Origin: Pleurotus djamor
Taxonomy: Eukaryota; Basidiomycota; Agaricomycetes; Agaricales; Pleurotaceae
Direction of reading: 5' to 3'
NCBI GenBank assembly: GCA_029747585.1
Contig: JAPEVF010000472.1
Span: 1 to 33,704, forward strand
Length of the DNA stretch: 33,704 bases
A program made the position numbers and the translations under genes. Positions 10,739-20,963 of the stretch are shown here, one piece after another. A model generated the notes under the pieces. The model was not told where the DNA came from. It worked only from the letters and a program-made list of their open reading frames with translations, and made no database searches. Position 1 is the first letter of the stretch; the number at the start of each line of letters is the position of its first letter.

Positions 10739-11398
10739 AGCCAGCTGCATTGTCACAAACCTTAGACTTATTTTCTTTTCTTACTTTTGCCCTTCGATGT
10801 TTTTGCCCCCCAATTTCTCAATGAATATTTTACCAACCATCAGACGAAAAATTATCAAATAAACATTGCAAGATTGGACTAGATGTATCGGACTAAATTT
10901 ACGGGGATGACTTGGATGAATTTAGAGGGGGGATCAGAAAGGTACATTGGTATATCAGTAACTCGCTTGTATCGGGGAGCGTACGCGAGACGTTTCGGCG
11001 GGATAGCGACCAGGGTAGGTAGGCGTAAACGTAGAACAGATCGACCGCTACAAACTAAACGGATCGACCGCTACACCAAAAGGGCTTCGGCTTCGGGCAG
11101 TGAAGAGCAACCAGGGGAAGGAATAACGTTCAAGAACATCAAATGAGACGGCGATGTTTGTCAGTAAAGCGGGCGACCAGGGTAAGGGGAGATAGTTCAC
11201 GAGGTTGCGACGACCTAGGTGCGTGTCAGTGTCTGAAAGAAAGTAATATTAGGCCATGCGCACCTTGCTTCTCCACCATTGTTTTTTAATCCCCCCGTGT
11301 CCACACCGTCATCTTTTCGACCAACAAGCTCTCGTTTTGCATCGTCCAACCCATTCACACCATTGTTCTCTCATTCGTCGCATTCATCAACTTCAGCA
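10739..11398. other. Intergenic stretch with a short direct repeat
   Basis: Contains GATCGACCGCTACA twice (about 11039 and 11062) and otherwise nothing recognisable. The end, from about 11256, is pyrimidine-rich as expected for a fungal promoter/5' UTR. An alternative upstream ATG for the next gene lies in frame at 11279. Confidence 0.5.
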
Positions 11399-14262
11399 AT
11401 GCCTGGTTCCAACACCGAAAAGGCCTCTGCAGATGACCGTACGAGCGCAGCGGGCAACGGCGAGGTGAAGGCCCAAACGGAGAAGAAGAAGCCTGGAAAT
11501 CCTGGTGATTTTCATGGTCAGAGGTTAGCGTTCCTCGAGTCAAAGTATGGCTCGTACCGGCTGGCGTCCGCAACGAACCCCAAAGCTGTGCGGGAATGGT
11601 ATCGAGAGCATCTATTCCCGGAGTGGTGGGCTCGGTTCCACTGGAGCCTACCACTCGACCGTGAACCAAGTCCCACGGACACGTTCGCTGATGAGAAGAC
11701 GTTATCGGCGAAGCAGCTCGAGGAGAAAGCAAAGAATATGACCATGATCAATAATGTACGTCTTCCTCGCAAACAATGAAGGGCGATGACAGAAGCTAAC
11801 CATCACTATTTAGAAAATCAGAACTTGGTATAACAACAGGCGAAACACGTCGAATCTTACCTCTAAGAAGAGTGTTTGGGGACCTTGGCTTGACCAGCTG
11901 CGTCTGGTTATGTGTGCCCCTCCACGTCGTGCGCACAGAGACCAATTCTACATGAAACACCCAAATTTCAAGGACAAAGTGAATGCGGCGTTCGACAAGG
12001 AATGGGCGGAGGAACCCGACCAAAGCGCAGGTCAGATGATGAAGGTTCGATGCCGCGTGGCCAGGAAGCTTTTGCGAGAAGAGACGGTCGAGGTACAAGC
12101 AGCGTTGGAGGATGAGGCGGAGGAGGAGTACCAAGTTGCGAAGAAGAAGTATGACCTCGGGTTGAGCGCTGAGAGTTACTCAAGCGCCGAGGATCGTGAC
12201 GCGTAATTCTTTATCTTTTCTATTATCTACTCCCCCAGCCCTCACAAATATACGGTTTTCAGTGCTATCGAAACGCTTGCTGCCGTGATCCAACCTTTGT
12301 TAGATGGAATTCGTACACATACGGGTATGTATGTAGGCATGACGGCTGTATTACCTTCGGCCAATCCCTCTCAACCCCCGCGTTGCACATAGTGAGCAAG
12401 CCTCTTCCTCCCGCAAGGTTGTAGGCTGTAGCTTACACCTTCTTTCTGTAGCTTGAGCTCAGGGAGATCCCAGACCGCGCAGGACTTCTCCGCTCAAGAC
12501 CCGGCAGGCTTTAGATTGTTTACCAGACTCTTCATGCGATGGTGTGCTGTCGCTGAAGGAAGTGAGTAACTCCTCCCCTCTTAGTAGTCTCACCTAACAT
12601 CAAAGGTCTAGCTCTGCCGGAGTCGGCACTCCAGGGAGTGAACGGTATGGATCCCGGATCCATCCCTTCGACGCCAACGTCATCACGGCTTGCTACCCGT
12701 CTTCAACTTCCCCCGATTCCCTCTACTCCCTCCACTCACTCTCATCTCAACACCGAATTGAAGCGATCACTCGATTTACTAGCTCAAAGACTTCGGGAAC
12801 AGGGCAAATCCACCATTCCACCTGGTCCAGAGCTATTGCTTTCCATCGCTCGAATGGTTCCCGCAGAGAAGGAGAAGCGTATCAAGACCCTCTGTGCAAT
12901 GGAGGACTACGAATTCTCAAGGGAGAACAACATCGCAAAAAACAATGCTGCTCTCGCCAAACTAGGCTTCAAGCCCACTGTCCACACCGATATCGCTGCA
13001 GAAGATGAACGCGCGTATGTCCCCGAGAACTCAACGTCAACCCCCATCTCCACCCCACCCGTCGACGCTCAACGAGGAGGTTGAGCGATCAACCTGCTCC
13101 ATCCCATCAAGTTCCTTTCCCTTCTGGCAACAAGGACTCAGCTGCGACGCCCGACCATAACGCTCCACCCAGGACACCTGCACAGTTGCCCAATCTAGCA
13201 TCACCCCCTGCCGCCGTCAACGACAACCCCAGCGCCATGGCCCACGATAAGTCATCTAGCCTGCCCCCAGTCGACGTCAACAAGAACACTGTTGGCAACA
13301 ATGCTATCACTGACAATACATCACCTAGTGCCTCCTCCACCTCTGAACCCGTGAACGCTTCCGCCATCATCACAGACCTCATGGATGATGCGGCCGATGT
13401 CGACGCGCCGATATGGTTTTCGTCCGCGTATTCCAAGTTTCGATCGGTCGACGAGACGGTTTACGGTGCCAGTTGGTTTGTGGCGATCAGGGCCTGGAGG
13501 GATATAGAGGGCTTCTATGGATACGCAGCAAACGTGCGTTCTTATCCGTGTTATTGATATTGGTAACTGACATCTCTCTTCTAGGGAACAGCACTCCCAA
13601 CATCTTCTCGCCCTCCGCAGGTCGCTCTATGGATCAAATGTGCGCGATACAAGAATATCTACAACAAGATCCCCGACCTCGACCCGAAATGGTTTGCGAA
13701 GCTCTGGTGGGCATGGTGGTTGAACGCCAATCCTTCATGGAGGGAGCGCACCATCAAAAACAGGCTCTCGACGTCGGGCTCCGGTTCGTGGGATCGCATC
13801 GTTGCGACTGGGATCAATGGTCTCCTCAATGTCCTTGTGACCTTGTGGTGGTGGCGCGAGAAGACTCCCGACACGTCTTCCTCCCTTGTCGCTTGGAAGG
13901 AAGCCGTTGCCGATGTAGCACATGCCTTGAGTGCTGCTCGCACGGAAACGCTATCTGCAGACCCCGACACCTCTCATCCTCGTTTTACCAAGAGGTGCGT
14001 AGTCATCCTTTCTCTTTTCTTTTGTTTTCCATGCTCACTCAGCCCACCAGAATTCGCACCGCTTAAACGTGTCTTGAATTCATCATCACCCCCTTCATCA
14101 CCCCTTCCATACTCCTATGCTGCTCATTTTCCTCACATTTTCTTCGCATTTCCATANCCCCTGTCTATCCCCTGCTCCTCCTTTGTCCTGCCTGTTTTCT
14201 TTTGCCCCCTTCGTCTCCTGATATACACCCCTTACGCTCCTTTAACTATTGAACTCTGTTAG
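11399..14262 (+). CDS. Multi-exon hypothetical protein, Agaricomycete type
   Basis: Exons fit at 11399-11755, 11814-12202, 12263-12391, 12452-12561, 12606-13079, 13112-13533, 13585-13994 and 14043-14262. Introns are mostly 44-60 nt. Two parts look conserved. The first is a basic helical region with KIRTWYNNRR, reminiscent of a homeodomain recognition helix but without the rest of that fold. The second is a C-terminal Trp-rich domain: WFSSAYSKFR, ASWFVAIRAWRDIEGFYGY, WIKCARYKNIY and KLWWAWWLNANPSWR. Between them is a Ser/Pro/Thr-rich disordered linker. I know this architecture from unnamed mushroom proteins but cannot give a function. At 13080-13111 the frame must change by an unusually short 32-nt intron or a one-base frameshift. 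The last exon may extend too far, because it becomes low-complexity after 14100 and contains an N. Confidence 0.6.
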
Positions 14263-14603
14263 CCCCTCCTCATCCCCTAAGTCTCCTTAGTCTCTATACC
14301 CATTACTCCTGTCCCTCCTTTAGTAGCTCCCCTGTCCTTACTCTGGTGAATAGATGCTGGTTATCTTATCTTATCCTGTTTGATCTCCTCACAATCAATG
14401 ATTGATCAAATCTATTAGAAAAGCGCAATCAGTCCCCTTAAGATAAGATTAGAGAAAGGGGGTACCTAGTGGTCTGTGAAGATCATCTCATAATAACTTA
14501 CAAGTCACAAAAGGGGGACCCCCTGGCTTGCTGTCAGTGGCCATAGGCATATCTCATAATCCATTATGGCATTATCATAATCTATTATGAGAATCTTACC
14601 CAG
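14263..14603. other. AT-rich intergenic stretch with small inverted repeats
   Basis: Contains TCAATGATTGA (about 14394) and several interlocking CATAATCCATTATGG-type palindromes at 14556-14592. It has no ORF of interest and lies between the ends of two convergent genes. It shows weak pyrimidine-rich similarity to the LTR-like sequence at 16.1 kb, not enough to call a matching 5' LTR. Confidence 0.4.
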
Positions 14604-16037
14604 TCATAATGCAACAAGCCTTGGGCTACCACCCATGTCGTAATGGATTATTTCTACAGCATTAGCTGCATCTTTATCTTTCTCATCTTCATCTTCGTCT
14701 TCATCTTCCTCTTCACTACTTTCCTCCCTCTTCCTCTTCAAACCCACCCCGCTTCCCTCCGCCAGACCTCCGAAACATTCCATCATCGTCTTCACCCTTT
14801 CAGCCAGAGTCACAAACTCGACTGATAAGGCCGCCTGCATGCTGGCCACAGCCTTCTTCAGCCCCGTAACCTCCGTAACCAACTCCGAAACCCTCTCCTC
14901 AGTCCCCTCCTCCTTATCCTTCAAGTCCACCAAAACATCTTTGACTTCTTCAATACGACCAGTTAGGTTACCAAGTTCCTGAACTTGGCTGGTAGGGACG
15001 TTGGTTGTCCCCGCATTCTCCGCATTCTCCGCCACCTCCGACCTCACCACCTCTGATTGCCCAGACACATGACGATTCTTCGTTCTCCTACCCTTCTGGT
15101 TTACCGGAACCGTTTTGTCGACCGGATTGCAAGTCTTGTGCCTTGTTGCACACCCCCAACAAACATGGGCACCACAACTAAGGAAAAAAGATTAGACTTG
15201 AAGAATTTGAAGTTAAAAAAGGACTTACGATTTTGGATTAGCATGTGCGACACACGCAATGCCTCGGTCTTTGCAACCCTCGCAAGGGTTAGCCATGGGC
15301 TCTCCGCGAAATTCCCACTGGCGCCACATTGCCGGTGTGATGTTGGCAGGACACTCCTCATCGTCCTCATTCCCTCCGCCTACTCCACCACCTCCAACAT
15401 TTTCATCATCCCCATTCTCGCCCTCATCCTCCTCCTCGTCCGAACTCGGCTTGTCTTCGACGCACTGGAAACCACCAAGAGATCGGATACGTTCTGCAAA
15501 GGAGTCAGAAATTGTGGAAATAAGCAAAAAAAAAAACAACTTACCATAACTTGCGAGCAACCTCTGCTCACGTGCTTCCTTCTCTGCCGCCCTTGCAGCC
15601 TTCCTCTCCGCCCTCTCCGCACGCCTCATCTCCGCACACTCCCACTGCCGTTTCCTATCCTGACGTTCCTTCTGCAACCTATCCGACTCCGACTGCCGCA
15701 ACCCAACAAGGGTAGCCTGGTACTGATCCCGTTCTTCGCGGAGTGCGCGGACCTGTTCTCTCCGACGCATAGCCTCGCGCTCATGAGCCCCTTGCTCCTG
15801 TTGGCGTTGTTCGATAACCGCGAAGGGCACGAGATAGCCGTATTCGTCCTGGTACAACCGTTCATGGGCTTGCATGTTGGACTTAGAAATTTCGAGGTCG
15901 ACGCGGAGTGGGTGAAAAAGGATGAGTTGTCCCGATTCGGAGTGGTCCTTATATATGGACTGGATGTTGTCACGTGTTTGGTTTCCCTGGTCTGTGCGCA
16001 TCNTTTTTTTCGTCCTCCCCACCTGTCCATTCTTCAC
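14604..16037 (-). CDS. Zn2Cys6-like cysteine cluster protein with coiled coils
   Basis: Minus-strand exons are about 16037-15545, 15493-15229 and 15177-14604, with two 51-nt introns, all in frame. Order of parts: a long charged helix rich in Arg, Glu and Gln (15560-15830, coiled coil), an acidic Asp/Glu/Gly stretch, then cysteines CEGCKDRGIAC and, across an intron, CGAHVCWGCATRHKTC. The spacing is C-x2-C-x6-C-x13-C-x2-C-x6-C, close to the fungal Zn(II)2Cys6 binuclear cluster but with a longer linker. It is followed by a basic patch (KGRRTKNR), a second coiled coil and an acidic tail with an (ED)n run. Fungal Zn2Cys6 proteins usually carry the cluster at the N-terminus; here it is central. The start is uncertain because of an N at 16003; Met near 15873 is an alternative. 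DNA binding is inferred only. Confidence 0.65.
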
Positions 16038-16101
16038 CTATTTTTGGACTTTTCTTCCATTCTTCTCTATTTTTAGTATGGCCTCTTTGGGATTTCGGCC
16101 T

Positions 16102-16745
16102 AAACGGGGGGTACTGTTATGGTCCAATCCTCGGCTAACACTTTCCTCCTATTTATCTCCTATCTCCCCTTTTCCACTTCCTTATTCCTTCTCCCTCCGC
16201 AAGCTCCTCGAGCTCCGCTTCCTACCTTTGACTTAGCTATTCCTCTCCCCTGGACCCTTTCCTTGCCTCAAGGCTAGACACATGTTGCACTTGGCTTAGT
16301 CTTGGCTCCGCATGTTACCACTGCTGCTCCATTACATACAGTAGGTACCTCCAGTATATATATAGGCGCCCCAGGTAGAGTTACAACTAGTCGAAATATC
16401 AGTTCTAGTTTCCCCTCACTAGGTGCTCCGTGCACAAGGTCGCTCCGACATCTCTCCGTCATCTCCGCTCCTCTTCTTTATTGTCAAGTCCATTCTCATT
16501 CCTCTCTCCTTTCTCACTAGTCACTAGTTGACTTAGTCTCTACTCGTACGACTCTCCGCTAGCTCCGCTACCTCCGACTCGTACTTTCTTATCTATCTCT
16601 ACTGGAACCATTGAAAGAGTGGGTGATCAAGTTAATAACTTGATCGCTGGTTCATCTCGTCTCCTCCGACATCTCCGACGTCTCCTCCGACTCTCTCCTA
16701 GCCCCCTAGGAGCTTCCCCTGTCCTCGTTCCTACGCGCCTTAACA
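16102..16745. mobile_element. LTR-like sequence with preceding polypurine tract (3' LTR or solo LTR)
   Basis: It begins TGTTATGG at 16115 and ends CCTTAACA at 16745, so the ends form the 5-bp inverted pair TGTTA/TAACA typical of LTRs. Directly before it is a purine tract, AAACGGGGGG (16102-16111), as expected upstream of a 3' LTR. A TATA sequence (16355-16364) lies about 240 bp inside. The right end stops within the coding sequence of the second KDZ gene, just after the codons for PDYFL. No 5-bp target duplication is visible (left neighbour GGTAC, right AAAGG), and no matching 5' LTR was found, so the element is incomplete or rearranged. If the tract is real, the internal region would lie to the left, where the Zn2Cys6-like gene now sits. 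Confidence 0.5.
16625..16645. repeat. 21-bp palindrome
   Basis: GATCAAGTTA-A-TAACTTGATC is perfect around a central A. It lies about 100 bp inside the right end of the LTR-like sequence; its role is unknown. Confidence 0.85.
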
Positions 16746-18246
16746 AAAGGAAGTAATCCGGGTCATGAAATTGTGGGGACTCGCCTGCACTGCGGCGATG
16801 ACGGTGGTGGAAATTTCCATCTACGGCAACGTGAATATCGCCGCCGCTGAGAACACAATTTGAGCAGAAGTACGGAATGAACAGGAAAGCATACTGTACA
16901 CATGAAACGAGCGGCCAAACATATGGCCTCCAAAACATGCCGGGCAGCGAGCCCGAAGTCTCCGTGAGCATTGAGAGGCTGGTGGTAACGCTAATGTGAA
17001 GTCTAGAGGAACTCAGTACCATAATTTTGGTAGTAGACTTACATGACTCAGAATTGGGAGGGGTAGAAGGTGCCGGGTTGTCCTTCACCTGAGGCGCAGG
17101 GTGAGGCTCAATTAGGCTCGGCGCAGGCTGCGTGGAATTAGCTTCGTTGACCAAGGTAGGAGCCAAATAGGAGGAAACCAAGTTCTGGACACGCCTGTCG
17201 ATTAACACGCGTAAGCTATCGTGCCATTGCAAAGCTGCCGAAAGACTCCTTCGAAAGGGTTCCTTGACTTCTCCTCCCTAGATGGTGGTAACGGTGTAAG
17301 TAAGGTGGCAATAAGATGGGCAGCATGGAGGGGGCAGCGAACCGTGGTGGTATTTGTCAAGATGTATCCCCGCCGTAAATAGTACTTCTTGAGGGCATGC
17401 GACATGGCATGAACAGCATCGCACGATTCTTCAAACAACGTGTGGTAGAAATTGAGCAGGTCGAGGGAAATAGCCACACGAGGTTGGCTGGGGGCGGCAG
17501 GAAAGAGTCCGTGGGTGACTAGGCGTTGTTGGATTGTTTGGCAGGCGCATCCCACTACTGTAAGATATTTGAAGTCTGATAGGCAATAAGGGGGTGTGCG
17601 TGGGTGAACGGTGAACGAGTACGAGCACGGGTCCCATCATAAGGGCATACGGAGTGGCTTACGATCATAATAAAGGCAGAGTATTTTAGCAGATTTCCGT
17701 ACGCAGAATTCTTCAGGGTGGAGGCACTTGGGGCCGACTTCATTTGCAGGAACCACTGGTTTGCTCAATGAGGTTTGCTCGTATTCGAGGAAAGGCTGGA
17801 CTAGTGTCTCTAAGAGACTTTTCCAGGAGCGATATTGGTCAATAGCGGGAATCGAAGGTCCAATAGTCTGCCGTCTTGCTTGGGATTTCTGTGGTGAANG
17901 GGGGGGGAGTCTGACGAGGCTGGAAGCCATCATTATCCATAGGTTCCATCCCCATGTCGTGATCTACTACATGGATAAACCGCGGGGAACCAAAGCGAGA
18001 ACATGAGACGTTACCTTCATTGTCACAATCCAAGAAGTCGGTGTGTTCAGCGCTGTCGTCAACAGGTTCCTCGCCGGTGGCTGGCTTCATCAACTGTTGT
18101 AACTTCTCTTGCAACCTCCGCAACTTCATATCCTGACCAAGCACCTTGACTAACTCAACCTTTCGAGGGGGTCTCTTTCGTGGGCTGGAATACGGCACCC
18201 CCAGTCCAGGGACATATTTTTGAGAGGCGCGTTCAGACTTTGGCAT
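16746..18246 (-). pseudogene. KDZ transposase with CxC1-like domain, cut after the first catalytic Asp
   Basis: Minus-strand exons are 18246-17663, 17557-17343, 17277-17043, 17002-16900 and 16846-16746, with introns of 105, 65, 40 and 53 nt. The N-terminus is basic (KYVPGLGVPYSSPRKRPPRK). The CxC1-like cysteine cluster region follows: WKSLLETLVQPFLEY, CLHPEEFC, LYYDLVGCACQTIQQRLVTHGLFPAAP, LLNFYHTLFEESCDAVHAMSHAL, then [19 protein letters not shown]. After CPACFGG comes [18 protein letters not shown], the first catalytic Asp motif of KDZ transposases. The frame then runs into the LTR-like sequence and stops; the remaining catalytic residues are absent. An N at 17899 beside a G-run shifts the frame and is probably a base-calling error. 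It is a different subfamily from the KDZ at 4.5-6.3 kb. Confidence 0.85.
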
Positions 18247-18295
18247 GAGGAATCACCGAATGAGTGAAAAGTTGTAATAGTCAAAGTGCGTTTTC

Positions 18296-18307
18296 ATATA
18301 TATATAT
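18296..18307 (-). promoter_or_regulatory. Possible TATA box of the CxC1 KDZ gene
   Basis: An alternating TATATATATA run lies about 50 bp upstream of the start codon at 18246. The distance is short for a TATA box, so this is tentative. Confidence 0.3.
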
Positions 18308-18309
18308 GC

Positions 18310-19705
18310 AATAATTACAGGAGCCTCGTAAATCGCTGCGAGGCGCAAGGCGCGGTACGAGAAGGTAGGGGGGCGAAGAAGCATAAGGGCTGAGAGCACG
18401 AGCTGCGAGGGGGGTCATCTTTTGCGAGGATGGAAGTGTACCAAAAGGGGATAAATGTGTCCCATCAGATCTATTCGAAGCACTACAAGGTTACGTACAT
18501 ATGACGTAAATCTACGAGGCCGACCTCCAAGGCCACTTCCTACTACCAAATCAAAGGGTCTTGGAGACCTTGTAGGGTGGTGACTTAGGTGTCCCGCTAT
18601 CCATCCCAATACCCCCGGAACCACAACTTCCGAAATTGATGAGTTGAGCGCCGAAAGTACGCGCTAGAGGACGATACTCAATGCGATTAGAGAATACTCA
18701 AAAACAAAGACGAACCGAGCAGCGGGCGATAAGGGATTCGAGGCGGTTGATGGGGCCAGCTGATGGGGAAAAGGGAGGGGTGAGTTTTTCTTCGCCTTTC
18801 TGTGTCTGGCAAGTATGGGAATAACTTACTGGGAGTTGTAGATAGATGTCGCCGCTTTGGTATAGATGACAGAGGCGGTTTTGGCAGTACCCGGTCAACC
18901 GACCTCTTCCTGGTACCTCCTGTCCGAATATCGGTTTTCAAGAACGTTTGCCGTACAATACAGGAGTGCCAACACCACACGAACATACTCCCAAAATGAA
19001 TAGATGCATCTTGGTCTCATTGGGGAGATTTATGAGGCCGAAGGTTGGGGTGGTTCTGGGGGCAATCAAAAATGGTACGTCTTCATCAGTTTCCATTGCT
19101 TCGAAAATGCTATAATTGACTTGCTATCGCTCTCAGACACCTACAGCCAATCCCCCAAGGCTGTAGTCGTCAAATCGGATAACCTCCTTCCATGCCTGTA
19201 CCCCGGAGACACCCACCTCGGAGAATGGACTTCAAACATGGATGTTATATGCGCCCAGGCCTTGCAACCACGTCACGAACACCATACTAGAAGGAATATA
19301 TGAGCTAAGGAGTTGTTGCGGAGATATCTGAGGTCAAACATTTGTCTGGCTCTAGAGACACTTGGACTGGGTACGTTTTTGTCAGTTCCGTTCGCTTCTA
19401 AAAATCCTTAATTGACTTGCTCAAAATAAATCTCACCCACCCGCAGTGAACCCATTGTTTCCGTAGGCCTTGAACTGAACACCCTCCATCACAAATGAGT
19501 AAATGTACAACAATCTGACAAATTTGACTCATGAGACATTCACACTCTTCAAGACCTTTTCCAGCGCACCTGCTTTGTCTAGTGGATGTGGTAAGGTAGG
19601 AGTCAGACAGTGGTTCTGCTGCGAAGCTTGCGCAGACTCATCCAAATTTGACTTGCACTCCTTTTTGCGTCGCGACGCCATTATTGGCGGGTTGTAGTAT
19701 TCAAG
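18310..19705. other. Unassigned region with possible small or decayed exons
   Basis: Several splice-like pairs exist. On the minus strand, GYCQNRLCHLYQSGDIYLQLP-like coding at 18834-18900 is followed by GTAAGT. On the plus strand, an ORF at 19004 (MHLGLIGEIYEAEGWGG) meets GTACGT at 19075. None could be joined into a recognisable protein. The only clear structure is the internal duplication at 19016-19430. Confidence 0.4.
19016..19430 (+). repeat. Diverged direct duplication, 296 bp apart
   Basis: Copy 1 contains GGGGAGATTTATGAGG (about 19020) and then GTACGTCTTCATCAGTTTCC (19075) with ATTGACTTGCT downstream. Copy 2 contains GCGGAGATATCTGAGG (about 19318) and then GTACGTTTTTGTCAGTTCCG (19371) with ATTGACTTGCT. 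The spacing inside both copies is the same. Each GTACGT looks like a splice donor, so an exon-intron unit was probably duplicated and then decayed. Confidence 0.6.
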
Positions 19706-20612
19706 TTATCTCTCAGCTCCAACCTCCCCTCCATTGTTCCTTTGTACGTGATTACCAACAAGTGCCGCACACGCTTCCCTTTTCGCGGACCCGTACTCGC
19801 CACGCCACGCGGTGGCCCACACTAACAAGTTAGCCTTCTTCACAAGTTCTTCTGCGAGTCGTTTTGAACGATAATAGTTGTTTTGTGGGGTAGGAGGATC
19901 CGGAGTTTCGTCACTAATGGGCGGTGAATCTGAATCGTTCAATGGCCCAAGTCGCAGGTACTTTGCAGTCGGAACAGACACCCCAGCGGAGGATGTGTAT
20001 ATTAGAGTTGCGGCGGGGAGTTCTTTCACAGCTTCCAAGACGTTGATTACTCCCCGGACGTTGGTGTTATTGGAATGATGCCAAGTATACGCCGCCCTTT
20101 CGAAGACTCGGATGGCCGCTGCAACAAGGTAGATGACCTGTGCCTGCTTCTTGGAAGGAAATGGAGCGAGGATAGCGTCCCTTATTTTTTGGGCATTGGT
20201 GATATCGGCTTGTAGCCATGTCACACCTAGTCGACTACCGAGATCTGGAGGTGGTTCGTGGCGGCCGATGATGCGAATGTGCGGTTCACCACGCAGTTGC
20301 AACAGCTTGACTATGTGGCTGAAGGTGCGCACAAACGATAGTTCAAAACCATGTGCACCCTATCGCAAGAATTTAAACATACCTGCCAAGGAAACCAGAC
20401 CCTCCGATGACAATGTAAGCTTTCGACGTCTTTTCCATCGGGATACTTGCACGCAGGCGCACATCAACGTCGCCGTATGAGACTTGGGAGAGCGCGTTCT
20501 CGGAGGCATCGGGATGTAGTGGGGGAGTGAGCCCAGAGAGACGGCGAGAAAGCTCGTGGAGGTAACAGCTGAAGCCTGGCACGCAAAGCGCCAACAAGGT
20601 GATCAGCTTCAT
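19706..20612 (-). pseudogene. 3-beta-hydroxysteroid dehydrogenase/Erg26-like NAD(P)-dependent dehydrogenase, C-terminus lost
   Basis: Exons are 20612-20383 and 20318 downward; the 64-nt intron (20319-20382) splits the Rossmann motif. Spliced, it reads YIVIGGSGFLGSHIVKLL, the GxxGxxG signature of extended SDRs. Further on are IRIIGRHEPPPDLG, VTWLQADIT, NTNVRGVINVLEAV, LIYTSSAGV and the catalytic YYRSKRLAEELV (YxxxK). The N-terminus is hydrophobic (MKLITLLALCVPGFSC), a likely membrane anchor as in sterol C-4 decarboxylation enzymes (Erg26 family). Homology ends near 19830, just after the helix with YxxxK. What follows to 19706 is open but unlike the family, so the substrate-binding C-terminal part, about 150 residues, is missing. 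A spliced continuation was not found. Confidence 0.72.
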
Positions 20613-20963
20613 TACTACTAGGACAAGTCACTGCCGGAATGGCGAATCAACGTTACACGGATACGTATCAAAGCTGGGATTCGATTTGGATCAAAATCCT
20701 TGGAATCTTGATCAACCCATCAAGGCAAGTACCCACACTGCGTACATCATCTTGGTCATCACGGTGATCTATGGAAGAAAGACCTTGGGAAACTCATAGT
20801 GTGAGTCTCTGTCCGGAAGGGGTTCGGACGACGAGAGTTTCCTGTGGTTGGTGAGAACAAACGTAGGTAGGAAACGGTCAGATTGGGTGGACTTTTGGCT
20901 ATCCGATGGGCCAACGAATATATGACGCATCTTGGTTAACGTACCAAATTACAATACAGGATA

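Noticed and set aside
14263..14603. 5' LTR partner for the LTR-like sequence at 16.1 kb
   Set aside because: Only pyrimidine-rich similarity; the ends TGTTATGG and TTAACA do not recur.
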